From Saturnia japonica (lineage: Eukaryota; Arthropoda; Insecta; Lepidoptera; Saturniidae), in contig CM065309.1 of the NCBI GenBank assembly GCA_033032175.1, positions 16,926,001-16,990,000 on the forward strand: DNA of 64,000 nucleotides, given 5' to 3'. The notes under the pieces are model-generated. The model was given only the letters and a program-made list of their open reading frames with translations, ran no database searches and was not told the DNA's origin. The position numbers and the translations under genes are program-made. Numbering within the stretch: position 1 is the stretch's first letter; the number at the start of each line of letters is the position of its first letter. Below are positions 25,301 through 40,300 of this stretch, in pieces.

Positions 25301-28300
25301 TATACTTTTATTTTTATTGTCTTACTAGCTGGCTCCGGAAATTTCTTCCTATAGTCAATAACTCAACTACAGCGTCATCTATCTAGATCTTTAAATAATG
25401 ATTACGCATATCCGTCGTTCTAGTCGTGTAAGTTATGGTCTTGAGTTCATACAAAAAAATCTAATAGAAAAAAGCAAGTTCACTTTTTCTAAAAATTTTG
25501 AAATTTCTGGGTAACTTATCAAATTTTTCTTTCTATAAAAACCTTGTTCGGACTATTACTAATATATAAAAAAAGAATTAGCCAAATCGCTATAGTCGTT
25601 CTCAAGTAATGCGCTTGCCAACGAACAGCATTTCATTGTTATTTTTGTAGATATAATAAGTACCTACTATAGTTTCTTCTATTTTTATTGGATGTGAACT
25701 TGTGTTCATTCACTGTGGATGATTCAAACTCTGCTAACTTCAATATTATAGAATATTTCACTTTTAATCATTCTTGTCTTCAAACATAGATCTAACAAGA
25801 TGGCGACTGCCTTGTTCAAACTTTCCAGAGAGTTCTTGTGGCAACTTAAAATGCATGCTCCTAGTTATTATTTACAATCCACTTCACTTGTACTTAATGA
25901 CATAACTACATCACGTAAAATGCCGCCAACATTACTTATGATATGACAATATATCATAAGTTTATGAATTTACATAAAAACCACTACATGACAGTTACAG
26001 ATCCCGCCAAAATTCATACTATAGTTTGACCCATGGATTATATATATACATCTATATCTATGGTTTGACCACAGTCGTTGAAAATGATGATTATATAGCA
26101 AAAAAGCGGTAACTATCTAAAAAATAGACTTGAAAGTGTAGATATCAAAGGACAGAGATTTGTGTTTAGCAAAAAAGAAAAAAAAAAAATCTCTTTTTTG
26201 GGGCTTTTAGTTGGTGTACGCCACCAAAAAAATACATAAATTTCTACAGTAAATAAAACTATTAATCAAATTAAATATAAAAAACTACAGACATACTTTA
26301 TCCCTTATACTATAACTATTAACAATAAAGTTCCACAGCATACATAGCATGTTTAATGTAATGATGAGGAATTAATAAAATGAGTTGAGGAGATCCGCAT
26401 AAGAACTAATGTAACTGAAATAGCTCTAATAATAGCTAGACTTAAGTGGCAGTGGGCGGAGCACATTGCTAGTAAGACGGTTGGCCGATGGGGCCGAGAG
26501 TTCTCGAGTGGCGGCTACGTACCGGAAAGCGCAGCATGGGCAGACGCACCACAAAGTGGTCCGACGACCTGGTAAAAGTTGCAGGAACAAGCTGGATGCA
26601 AACAGCGTAGGGCTGCTCATTGTGGCCATTATTGGCCTATGTTCAGCAATGGATGTAATTTGGCTGAGATGATGACGATGATGGCTGTTTCACCGAAAGT
26701 TAATATGCAAACTCGGTCTTTCGATAGGAATTTCAATACGATGGTATGGGGGCTATGATCAATGATATTATAAGTAAAAAGGTATAGGTTACCTTCATTA
26801 TATTTTTACAAGGCAAATGGCACACTACTGCACACATACTTATCATTTGTTTACATGAGGAAGTAGGAAAGCATGTATTTAATATCGGCAGCGAAAATGA
26901 GACAAGTATACCTTTGTTTTCAGTCGTGTAGTCTGGGTTTGCTAACTAGCATAGTTTTAACGTGCCAATTATGGAGCGCACATAACTTCTTTACGCCTTT
27001 TTACTTATAATATGTGACTATGATGCTTACTTTTTTGTGTTTATAGCCTGGAACTACTTGATATCGCGGTGGTAAAATTTGACTACCACTTACTTTATAA
27101 TTGGACTTTTATCTTTACTTTGTTTCTGTGGAAAAGTAAATTTTTTTTATGCTCAACGGCAGCAAACAGGCTGGCAGCCCATCTGTTGTAACCTGATCTG
27201 ACGTAAATGGTTACCGTCGCCTATGGCCAAGTGATATAACAGGGCTATTACTTAATACTAAATACTAAATTTATTACTAAATTTGTTATAAAAAATATTT
27301 ATTTTCCTATTAATAAGATTGTTTTTGGGTAAAGGCACCTCAGTGACTCAAGTCAGCGCCACAGACGCTGATGTGGGTCTCAACGGACGAGTTCATTATG
27401 AGTTAGACACTAAAGATCGGGAGGAAGGTTCCTTCGTAATAGACCCAGCGTCTGGAGTGGTAAGAACGAACAAGGCATTGGACCGGGAGTCAGTCGCGAC
27501 GTACGACCTCAAAGCACTGGCTATTGATGGCGGAACTCCAGCTCAAAGTTCAACTGTAAGTAAAGTCGTTATTGTTATTGTTGTAATATTATCGATAATA
27601 ATTACTGTCGACATCGATAGTCATATCAAACTAATGTAAGCCTCTCAACCAACTTCTTTAGGGTTCTTTTTCCAAAAAAGGAACCGTATTGTTACGCCTG
27701 CCCTGACTTTTAAAACCTGTATCTTTTGAACCGCAATCTAGCCGGTTAGCGTTTTCACGGCGGATTATATTGAATATCTTAATAGTAATAAAAGTGGCGG
27801 TTACCATACCAGATAATTTATTTTTTGCTATATTATCGAAATAGTTTAATCTATACAAGTTTCAAATTTAGTGTGATTATCGTGCAAACTCAATAGTAAA
27901 ACTACAAATAATTAGATGTAATGTAATGTTTGTAAACTACAAAACATGTAGATATTTTTGAAATACACAATATAAATATCTTTTATGGTGGAATGGAACC
28001 GATTGTGTATCGATTCGACTCGCGCTTTGACGGTATTTTTTTATTTCGCCTTTCTACCTATGTAGGCTATTTTGCCAATGTCAAGTGTGACATATACACG
28101 TCATAGAATTTTTAATATCTTGTGATTCTCAATAAAGTCAAAATAAATTGAAAAAACTTTGACAGTTTCAGTTCGTCTCCTTGATATAAACCTGCTTCTC
28201 ATCTATAATCATGAGTGTTATCTAAATTTATATTAGAAACAAAATCTGTTTATACGGTTAATTTGACTGAAAGTACTTGCCCGATTTACATCACCATATA

Positions 28301-31300
28301 TGTTATAATTTTGGTTATATATGAGTGTATTAAGCCGAGACAACAAATAGGTTTATGGTTATGTTTGATTTATTTCAGGTAATTGTCCATATAAAAGTGG
28401 AAGATATTAATGACTCACCTCCAGTTTTCGAAAGCGACTGTCTCACTTTCTACATATCAGAGAACAGTCCAATAGGTACTACAATTGGAGAAATATATGC
28501 ACATGATCCTGACGAAGGTCCAAACGCTGTTGTCCACTACTCTATTAAAGGTAATTACATATATAATGAATACAGGAATAATATATAATATAATAAGGAA
28601 TAAATTTAGTTAATTTTAGGGATTTAATGTTCTATATAAAAAAATTACTTTGTACATAGCCTCAGTATGTATAACTGTTTAAGGGAATTTTAGCTATCGA
28701 CCTAGATTTTTCTCTTACTTAGAAAGTATACATGGTACTTAGAACCTATATAAGGTAGACAGCGGAAGTACCATCTTCACACCTATTCACGTCGCAAAGC
28801 AGCATATCTCGCGCTGTTGTGTTCCCCTCAAGAGGGTAAGGTTGGCAACATACACCGACACACGAGGCGTTCCAACTCATTACTCAGGAAAAGCACCCTT
28901 AAAGACTTTTTTACAGTACCACGACAAATTGACTACAGTGTACCTGATGTTAAGCATAGAACAGTATAAAAACACCGGCAACCACCAAAAGATCAGCAAT
29001 CCATTATAGTGGATGTCACACCTTGTCTATGGTGGTTACGATGTAGTCTGGCGCAATTGCCGTGCCCTATAGTCCTTTCGAGACGAATTGTAAATAGTTA
29101 CAGTGTCTAGATACTTAACATCGGGTGTACTGCATAAATATCTGCTACTTCATAACATAAAAAAATCAAAACGACTATTCATATAGAAAACCTAATTGAA
29201 GATGACAGTAATAATATTTTAAAAATTTGATTTATTTTGAACCAGGTGGTGACGACTCCAACAGCTTCTCACTCGAAACTCGTCAAGGGTCAGACAAAGC
29301 GGAACTCGTGACTTTAGTAGACCTCGATTACGAAAGTCCTCGAAAGAAATACGAACTGATCATCAGGGCCGCGAGTCCGCCTCTCTGGAACGATGTCAGG
29401 ATTGAAATTCTTGTGACGGACGTTAACGACAATGCACCAATGATGAAAGACTTCCAGATTATTTTCAATAATTACAAAGACTGCTTCCCTGTTGGCCCGT
29501 TTGGGCGTGTTCCCGCCTACGACGCTGATGTTACGGACAAAGTAAGTGTTTATAAAAATTATATGCTATCTTCTCTTTTCATAATAGGCAGCCTAAAAAT
29601 GTTATTTCTAAATTGGTTTAAGTCACTGTAGTTACTCTATCATTAGAACCTTATATTACGCAGTTGGCAAAATGTAAGTATGTCTAACAGATTGGTTGAA
29701 TAGAAAAAAATTATTCACTTTTTGTATTAAATTAGCTTTTCAATAATTTCAGAATTTTTCATTAATAATAGCTGCGGCTAGACATATAACAATAATAAGA
29801 AATCATATAACTACTGAAATTAATATAGTACAAATCGTCGTTTTAGTACTTACTTCGAAGCTTTTTTACTTTATTTAGGATTCAATCGGTAAATCTGGAT
29901 AATTATGTTTTGACATTTTCTCTCATGTATGGTAAATATGTTACGTATGATTAGCCATAACCAATGGGTAAGAAGTAAAATGCTTTTATTTCAGTTGAAA
30001 TATCGTATACTATCTGGTAACAACGCTAACCTCGTGCTTCTGAACGAGACCACTGGTTCGATGACACTTTCACCGCAGCTCAATACAAACGTTCCAAAGT
30101 TGGCAACTATGGAAATATCTGTTACAGGTTATAACCAAAAAATATTAAGATATTATGTAACATAAGTGAAACTAGCATTATAGCGCATTTAAAAGAAAAG
30201 GTTTTTTGAAGCGTCATGAATTCAATCTACATACAATATATGCCAAATGAAAAAGTAACATTTTCTTAACTATTTTGATTAAGTAAAATTATAATATGTT
30301 AGTTAAGTTGTAATCAAGTCACTAAAGAGTGGAATAATCATAAAGGGTGTATCATTATGTGAGTGACAGTGATGTCTGGAAGTGATTCTCTCTCTGTAAA
30401 TCCATTAAACCGATAATAATTGTAAACAATAAAAATACTGTAAAAACAATTTTAAAAAATGTTGATAACCCCACCCCAATCGAGTTTCTTGCTAATTCTT
30501 CTCGATGAGAGATGTTTTCCGAACCGGCAGTAATGTTACATTCATAAGTGCATTCTTAAGGCCTAAGTTAAATAAAATAAATACCTATCTAATATGTTAT
30601 ATCTAACTCGGATTCTGTGTAATTATATGAAATATTTTGTAATAGTTTAAAAACCGTTATAGATCTCTGGTTTCGGTTTTCTGTTTGGACTATGCAACTT
30701 TTACCATTGGACTCGTTCACGCTATGATATAAATAGAATTACTTTAGACGAATTCCTGAATCAAATCAAAAATTCTTCTGAATTACTAGAATTGACTGTG
30801 CTGATTCTATAGACAAAAATACCATGGTTTTAGAAAAAGAAAGTATGAAAGCAATGCTATAAATGAATATTATTACACTACTTCATTCGATGAGATAACA
30901 AATAATACTATAACTAAGAAATTAATAACAAAAATTTCACAGATGGTGTAAATGAAGTAAAAGCTATGATGCAACTATCCGTTCGTTTGATATCCGAGGA
31001 AATGTTATTTAACTCCATTACTGTGCGCTTGAATGATATGACCGCCGAACAGTTTCTGTCGCCTTTACTAGGATTCTTTATAGACGGTCTGGCCGCCATC
31101 ATCCCTTGTCCTAAGGAAAACATCTATTTATTCAGTGTACAGGTACATAATTCAATAATATAATACCTTCTTTCATAGAGTCCATAGAATGTATATATTA
31201 AAAATGCAACAGACAATACTCAGAAAAGGACATTATTATAAGAACCATGAAAAATATCCAGTAAATTCACGTAGACTCACTGATACTGACGAATAACCTG

Positions 31301-34300
31301 ATACACTAACGCACACGTAAAGTTGGGTGTGAGTCTGTGTGTGTGTGAGTGTGTATGATAGATAAAAAGGCGTTATAATGTAGAGTTGGGACCCCACCCC
31401 ATACGCTCAGGCGTTCCCCAAGGTTCCATCCTGGCTCCTAGCCTTTTCAATCTGTACGTCAGTGACCTACCCGGTTTACCCGAGGTCCAGGTGGGTCTAT
31501 ACGCTGACGATACAGTCATATATGCCTCCAACAGGAAAAGACGCGATCTCAGATGTGCCATCCAACGCGCGGTGAACACTTTCGGGAAGTGGTTTACCGA
31601 CTGGCGAATAGTCATTAATCCTTCCAAGAGCGCCGCGATGCTCTTCGGTAATTTGATTCCCTGGGTCAAAGAGACCAAATATCTAGGCGTCACCCTAGAT
31701 AGTAGGCTCCCTTTTAAACCACATATTGTATAGTCCGGAACAAGGCCTCCTGGGTCCTGAGCCGCTTGCATTCTCTGATATGCTCGGCAAGCAAAATGTC
31801 CACGAGACACAAGCTTACGCTATACAAGACGTGTATCCGCCCGATAATGACATATAGTTGCCCCGCGTTCGCACATATGTCAAAAACTAATTTCAAACGG
31901 TTACAAACTATTCAGAATAGGTTTCTCTACTGTCTTACCGGTGCCCTTTCATACATACGAACGCAAGATCTTCATAGAGATATGGATCTTCCGTCGATTC
32001 ACTCTTACGTAAGATTCCTGTCGCGATCTTACTTCGATACCGCATCGAATCACGCCTACACGTTAATTAAAGCAGCCGCTACTTATGTCCCTACTCCTAC
32101 CGCCTCACGGAGAAATCGCCGACCGCGAAATATTTTTACCGACCCCAACCATAAGGTCGAGAAAGCTATCGCGTACTACTCCACCACCGTCTCTACAAAC
32201 CGAGCGTGCCACCGCCCACGCCCGTGTAACCACCGTTCTCTCCGCAGAGGACAGGCGGTCAACTTCGCTCCCGCACACCCGCCACGTCCGCCCTCATTAG
32301 CGGCAACCCAAGCCTTGGTCCGTTCCTCGGTGTGAAGCCCTTGGGACTGGCAGCCGCCCGCGCGATACAAGTGACACTATACGTGCAACACTTAGCTACC
32401 CACATACAAACATCACACACATATATTACATACGTGCACACCTCACAGGTACATGGGTTCTGTGAGGAAACTTTTTTCTTTTTTTGCGTTAGTTAGTGTA
32501 GAAAAACTTTACGATCACTAAATACACATACGCATGTTTCCTTCCTTCCTCCTGGGAAGTATATATATATATATATATTTGTTAGCTCCAATTTACGAAT
32601 AGGGAATTAGTCAGATCGCGACTTATTTGCAATCGCGACAACCGCCCGAGCCGAGGTCCGGCCACTTTGGCACCCTTGTGCGCGAATTGTCTAAAACTTT
32701 CGCGGCTGAGTGCCCTAAGTGCTCGCCCCCAAGTCCGGTGAAGCTGTAATAGCCATCAGAGGCTCTAGGGCCCCTAAGGCACGACAAATTGACGGTACTG
32801 TCCCTGGTGGTAAGCACAGTACAAATCAAACACAACGGCGGTTACCGAGAGATCGTAATTCATTGACGTTCACCGATGTCATGCCAGCTTGCAAAAATTT
32901 AACTTAATATGCACAGGTTGATTTCGAAACGCGACACACAAAAGCAAGTAATTATGACAGACTTTTCACCACATGCATAATGGTCGTGACCCAGCCTTAC
33001 ACCAGCACTGAGTCAAAAAGAGTCGGGCAGACGGGATGCTGGCCGAATAGCACGTAGGGTCGTCACATTATAACGCATTTTTTTCTCCCGTCCAAACGCG
33101 GCGTTACATGTTTCATATAAAAAATTAGCTTACTACATCATTACAGTTTTATCCTAAAGTTTTCGATACATTTAGAATAAAAGTATATTTAATATGTCAG
33201 GACGACACTGACGTAACTGGCAACATTCTGAACGTGTCGTTCTCCGCTCGACGGCCGGATGCGGAGATTGGCGTCGCGGGCGATACTTCACAGTACTATT
33301 CGCCGACGCACTTGCGTGAGCGAGTGTACCTGCATAGAACTACTTTAGCTAGGCTTGCGACAGTACAGGTAAATTATAAAATTGATTGTATGTGAATTAT
33401 ATGTGTGTATTGGAACCATTATTATCTAGGTCTAATCATTGAAAATCCGACTTATTTGTGACTTTTACAATTATGATAATATAATAATCGAAATCATAGT
33501 AGAATAAACACAAAGGGCAATAAAAAAATGAAATGTATATTATAAAATTCGATTTTATAAATTGATGAGATTTTACAAAAACATCCATAGAAATACTTGA
33601 ACAGATATTTATATTAATATTTGTTTGTAGAAGTTATCAACTTTTGCTAAAGGAACTACTAAAAAAAGTTTATTTGTTCTTTTAGATGTCAATGAGAAGC
33701 GTGAGTAAAAAAGCCTATGAGTGTCGTTTGCCTCATATTATATCAACAACATTAATATTTGAAGAAAAACTTGCTGTTGTAGTACTTAATTGCTTTTAAA
33801 ATATGTATGAACATGGCTAGTTTCTCGCCGCAGCTTCACTTAATACAATAGAATACAGTTTTGTATATAATATTATATTTAGCTATATTCTTTTCAATTG
33901 ATATTATATCCTTGTACAATAACTGCTATATATAATTGCTAAAAATCGCAGTTAATTTATTATTACCATTATGTTCATGAAAGATTATAATAGTGATGGC
34001 ATTGTAATTAAAATGATTTACTTACAATGAGCACTTTTAAGTAAGATATCATAAACTTTAATGATATATGATTGATTATGACATAAACTTGACGAAGTTA
34101 ATTTCAATAGAAGCTCTTTCATTTCTAATTCTTTTCATCTATTTGTGCTACAATTATTTTTTATTTTCTGTAAATAGGTACATGTCCTAAATCACAGATT
34201 TCAGGAATAAGTCCTTTATAATTAGTTTCTTAGTGACTTAGTTCTTCTTCTTTTTCTTCCTAACATGGCAACTGGTCCTTTTTAATGAAGACCATCACTG

Positions 34301-37300
34301 CCATTATCGAGTGAATTATAGTGTCATGTGTTATGACAGTTATGTCGATTCAGTATCCTAACAAGATGGTGGCTCCCTTGTTAGAACTTTCTAGGAAGAT
34401 TTTGTGGGACCTCAGAATGAATGCTTTCACCTTATATTTATAATCCACTTCACTTAAGCACAAAAACCAAACTATGTCACGCAAAAGGCTACCAATATTA
34501 CATAATATAGGGTCAAAAACCTAAGTTAATGAATTAAAAATAAAAACCACAACGTGTCACTTCAGGATCCCGCCAAAAACCCCAGTGACTTAGTTACTTA
34601 AAGACTAAAGTCTCCGCTGCGTTCCAATTATTAATCTAAGGTCACTAAAGTAGATAATAGTTATTTTTGTTACCCAACTATTGATGTTACGAGTATATTT
34701 TTAGATTGAATTGTGTATGTTTTTATTTAATCATTATTATTGGTTGAAATATTTTAGGACCATCGCATAAAGAGTTGTTGACTATATATTGGCATTCACG
34801 CTTTGATCTTGGATTTCTGTGTAGAATGTGTGGATCAAATAATTAACATATAGTAAAACACACTAGGCGTTTGGTTGATATTGATGGCTATATCTCCGAA
34901 AGCATCCTAAAAATTAATAATAAAAGTATTTATTGTAAATTAATATCGCACGATATTTATTTAGGTGCTACCATTTGACGACAACGTTTGCGTCCATGAG
35001 CCTTGTCTGAACTACGAGGAGTGCCTCACAGTGCTCAAATTCGGAAACGCGTCAGGTTTTATCAACAGTGACTCGGTGCTCTTCAGACCTATATACCCAG
35101 TCACCACGTTTACATGTAAATGCCCCCAAGGATTTACGGGTAAGTAAGATTGCAATTACATAATAAAGAAATCTGGAAATAATACCTCTCTGAATATACA
35201 TTCAGGTACAACATACATTCATATACAACAATAATTCTATAAATATCGAAGCGTTATAAAACGACGCGACGGTTTAATAAAACGATATAGTCACACGGAT
35301 TGAGAAAGGGATACTTAGATGTTTTGGACATGTAGAGAGGATGAATAAAAGAGAATGAATAAACAAATTTGTAAGGGGAGTGCGAATGGGAATGTTGGAA
35401 GAGGAAGTCCTAGACGAACGTTCCTCGATCAAGTCGGGGACGTTCTGAAGAAAATACAGGTCAAGAGTACTGTACTCTAAATCGACGAGCGTGCGTGAAA
35501 AGATTAATGAATGTTGAAGAAGGGCAAGATGTATGCCAGGATCCGTAGCAAGGGGATGGACTTAGTCTCTTAGGAGAGAGGCATCATGTATGTATGTTAT
35601 AAAATGATGGCTCGATGGACGTGAGTTCGAATCCTTAAATTAGCCTGAACTTTCGGTGAAGGAAAACATCGTAATAAATTCAAAGCATGACACCACCCTC
35701 AAGTTTAAAATCTTTTATAGACACTTGAGAGTCAGTTCCTCATATTTGTATCATATTGTTGTAGGTTCGAGAGAGCATTACATGTGTGACACTGAAGTGG
35801 ATCTGTGTTATTCGTCGCCTTGTCTCAACAACGGCACTTGTCTTCGAAGGGAAGGCGGCTACAGCTGCGTTTGTTCTGCTAGCTTTACTGGTAAACATTT
35901 TTAATGTATATATTAACCCTTTCATGTGTGTTTTTTCAAAAAATATTGTTAATCATAATTGATTATGAAAATAGTCCAACGTCCGACTGGTGGAGTACCT
36001 CCACCCTACAGAAGATCGCAGCCAAATAACCTTATGTCGTGTTCCAGAGTTATGAGGGTTTCCATAGCTCCTTGGGGAAGGGGGGCTGCCAATTAATGTA
36101 CATATACATACATACTTTTATTTTAATACTTTATTATAACTTTTCGATTTCTAGGAGTAAACTGTGAGACTATATTAACGAAGGCTACATGCGATATAAA
36201 CGGTGATGGTACGATATGTCGAAGTGGTTCCCAGTGTGTGGCTCGTCGGGAAGGCGGTATATTATGTCAAGGGTGTTCCATTGACGCTGCTTATACCACA
36301 TCGATGTGCGAACTGAAGGCTAGGAGTTTCCCTACTTCTTCGTTCCTTACATTCCCTGGCCTGAAGCGACGACACCGGTTACATCTGAAGATGAAGTAAG
36401 TTTTACAAGTTAATTTAAATTTCGATATTATATAATACTAAGGACCAATATTTTTATATAACATTGTATTTACATATCGTTAACCATTACGACAGCGCAC
36501 GCGGATACAGTTCGGGAGGGCCTTCACTTCCGACTCACTTAACAAAAATCAATATTTAAGGCTAGCTGACAGTTGTAGCCTAATATAAGATAACTTATAC
36601 TATTCCTCGTGAATCTGGCTATCATATACAAGGATAATTTTTCAAATCAAACAAGACACAATAAAATGATTGAAAGTGTTTGGTTATCTCGATTTCATGT
36701 TTTCTAAGGTTGAAATCTATAGAGCGTACTCAGTCTTAGCTCAGCATTAAGTTCCTAAATTGAAATTTATAGTTGAAACCTTAGCATTAGCTCAGCTCTG
36801 CCTGAGTAAAGTTCAAGTCATCGAATTCGACGACTTATTGAGAACTTGGGTATTATACGACTAAAAAGTAGTATAGCATAACAGTTTTTTTTTTAGAACT
36901 GACTACACTGTTAGCCTTAGGGACCCTGAAGCCGCTGCGGCTTCTACAGCTTCACCGGACTTGGGGGCGAGCGCAGAGGGCACTCAGCCGCGAAAGTTTT
37001 GTGGACGACTCGCACGAGGGTGCCAAAGTGGCCGGACCTCGGCTCGGGCGGTCGTCGCGTTCGCAAATAGGTCGCGATCTATTCGAATCCCTACACCTAC
37101 GATTCGAGCTAACTAAATATACACATAGGCACGTTCCCTTCCTCCTGGGAGGAAGGAAGGAACCGTGCGTATGTGTATTCAGTAATCGGAATGTTTCTAC
37201 ACTAACTAGCGCTAACTAACTAGCGTAAAAAAAGAAAAAAAAAGGTCCCTCACAGAACCTATGTACCTGTGTGGTGTGCACGTGTGTATGTTCATACGTG

Positions 37301-40300
37301 TGTAGTGTTGTATGTAGGTAGCTAAGTGATGCACGTACAGTGTCACTTGTATCGCGCGGGCGGTTGCCTGACCCAAGGGTTTCACACCGAGGAACGGACC
37401 TAGGCTTGGGTTACCGCTAGAGAGGGTGGACGTGACGGGTGTGCTGGAGCGAAATTGACCGCCCGCCCTCTGCGGAGAGAACGGTGGTTACGCGGGCATG
37501 GGCGCTGGCACGCTCTGTTTGGAGAGACGGATGTGTAATATTTATTCGAATTTTCGATGTGATCGTCGGGATCAATAAAAATATTGCGCGGCCGGCGTTT
37601 CCACCGGATGTCCGTGGGTGCCGGAACATAAGTGGCGGCTGTTTTTATTAACGGATTCGCGTGGTTCGACGCGGTGTCGAAATACGAACGGGAGAGCTGT
37701 TTAACGTAGGCATGTATCGAAGGAAGCTCCATATCTCTATGGAGATCTACGCTTCGAACATACCACGGGGCCCCGGTGAGACGATAGAGGAACCTATTCT
37801 GTATCGATTGTAACCGTTTGAAACTCGACTCGGACATATGTGCGAACACGGCGCAACTGTATGTCAAAATTGGTCGAATACACGTCTTGTAGAGCGTGAG
37901 CTTATGTCGCGTGGACATTTTACTCACCGAACACAACAGAGGATGCAACCGGCCCAGGACCCACGCGGCCCTGTTCCTAACCTTACGGATGTGGGGTCTA
38001 AAAGAGAGCCTACTATCTAGGGTTACCCCTAGATATTTGGTCTCTCTTACATACGGAATCGGATTATCGTAGAGCTTAACAGGTTTAAGCTTCCACGGTA
38101 TCTGTGACGAATCCGCATCGAAGAGCATCGCGGCGCTCTTCGAGGGATTAACGGCTATACGCCACTCGTTAAACCACTTCCCGAGAGTGGTCACGGAGCG
38201 TTGGACTTTGTGTCTGAGGTGGGATCTATTCCTATCTGAGGCATATAAGACTGTATCGTCAGCGTATAGCCCTACCTCGACCTCCGGGAGTCGAGGTAGG
38301 TCACTGACGTACAGGTTAAATAGGCTAGGAGCCAGGATCGAACCTTGGGGAACGCCTGAGCGTATTGGACGGGGCGTGGACAATTCACCTTCCACTCTAT
38401 AGCGAAAGGTGCGATCTGTTAGATAGTCGCGAATTATTTTAATTAGCCTATCGGGGACTTCAAAGTGATACAACTTGTAGATCAATCCCTCGTGCCAGAC
38501 CTTATCGAAGGCCTTGGCAACGTCGAAAAAGACCGCAAGTGTACGGCGGGGTTTATATAATTCAGCAAAATTAAATGCAACGTGCTCCGTGAGGCGGTGC
38601 ACTTGATGAGTGCAAGAATATCTAGCACGGAAACCGAATTGCTCAGGCGGATAGAGGTCTTTCTCCTCTATTACTGACTTGAGACGGTTCAGAAGGATCC
38701 GCTCGTACATTTTCCCTAAAGTATTTAGGAGACTGATCGGGCGATAGCTGTCGGGAAGCGACGCGCTCTTGCCGGGCTTACGGATACCTATGACTATGGC
38801 CTTTTTCCAGGCGGCTGGAAAATGGCAGTGGGCTATGGCTACATTGAAGATGCAGACCAAAAGAGCTATGAGGCGATCGGGAAGAAGTCTAAGTACTTCA
38901 TTCCTGATCCCGTCGGGACCTGGTGCTTTTCTAAGCTTAAGGCTTTTTATAATGGAAAGAACCTCCTCAGACGTGACTGGGGACAGGGAGTCTGTCGCGG
39001 GGAGCTTATCCAGCTCCCGCACGCATCCATCGATACCCTCGACCCGGTCGGTATTTGCATCGACACTGTTCGGAGAGCACTGGCTCTCCAAACAAGTGGC
39101 GAGGCACTCCGCCTTGTCGCTGCTATCGAAGGCGAGCGGTATACCGAGACCCCTCTCGAGGGGGGGCATAAGATAAGAAGCCTCTATTTTGAGGCTGTGA
39201 GCTAATTTCCAGTAAGCCAGATGCGACGGCCTTAGCCCTTCGACGAGGGCGTCCCATCTGTGACTTCTGAGTTCTAATATACGGGCTCTAACCGATCTTT
39301 GAAGTGCGCGTAAACGTGCGCGGTTTTCCTCGGTCGGATAGTGGTCGTGCGCACGAGTCGCCGCGTTCTTTTCCGTCAACAACGCCCGCACGTCGGCAGG
39401 GAGTACGAAGCGGCGATCGCTCGCCTCTTCGACCTCTCTCGAAGCCTCTCCAATGCCGGCCTGCAGGTGGTCGACCAGGGAATCGATCGCGAGATCTACG
39501 TCCGCAACGGACCCCAATACGTCCGGGATCCTATCTAAGCTGGACGAGGACGGCCTGTCCGCAAGATAATGTTTTAGCTTGGCATAGTCAACCACTTGGA
39601 CCGAAGGAGGGCTAGAGTCGTCTGGTTGACCTAGCTGCATGATGACCGGACGGTGGTCGGAGTCGAGCTCGTGTACGACCCAAATGAGTCGTAACCGAAG
39701 CGCGATACCTTTAATGAGAGCTACATCAAGCACTGTCGGCATACAGTTGTCTTGAAAGTGGGTGGGAGTGGGTGGCGCTATGACATCAAAGTTTAGCACG
39801 TTCGTTAGCTCTTCGAGTTTAACCCCATTACTGGAGTCTCTCCAATTGCCAAACGAAGTGTGTCCACAATTGAGGTCACCCGCTATAATGACCGATTCAC
39901 CGAGCGAAAGTAGCTTTTCTAGGTCAGACCTGAGAGGCTCTTTCCTCGGCGAGAGATAAACTGAGACTAACGTTATGGACGGGTGGTCGGTCATTCCTAG
40001 TCTACACACGGATACTTCCATATTGGTAAGTATCGGAGGATCTACCGGCGTACAATATAACGATCGTTTGTAATAAATGAGAGTGCCGCCCCCGCGGCCG
40101 GCCCGGTCATTTCTTACAATATTGTAGTTCGCGATTTTTGGATCACGTTTAGCACGCTTTAAGAGCGTCTCCTGCACTAAAAGAACATCTACTTGGTGAT
40201 CTTTAAGAAAGGTCGCGACGAGATCACGCTGCGGATATAGGTTCCGTGCGTTAAAAAACGAAAGATTTAACGCTTTCGGTTTAAACTTTGCCATTGAAAG

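Noticed and set aside
28355..28588. Start of exon 14 at an upstream in-frame ATG (28355)
   Set aside because: The acceptor TATTTCAG before 28379 gives phase continuity with exon 13; the upstream codons are intronic.
38769..39615. Plus-strand ORFs of 103-135 codons
   Set aside because: Antisense shadows of LINE ORF2, which has the intact motifs on the minus strand.
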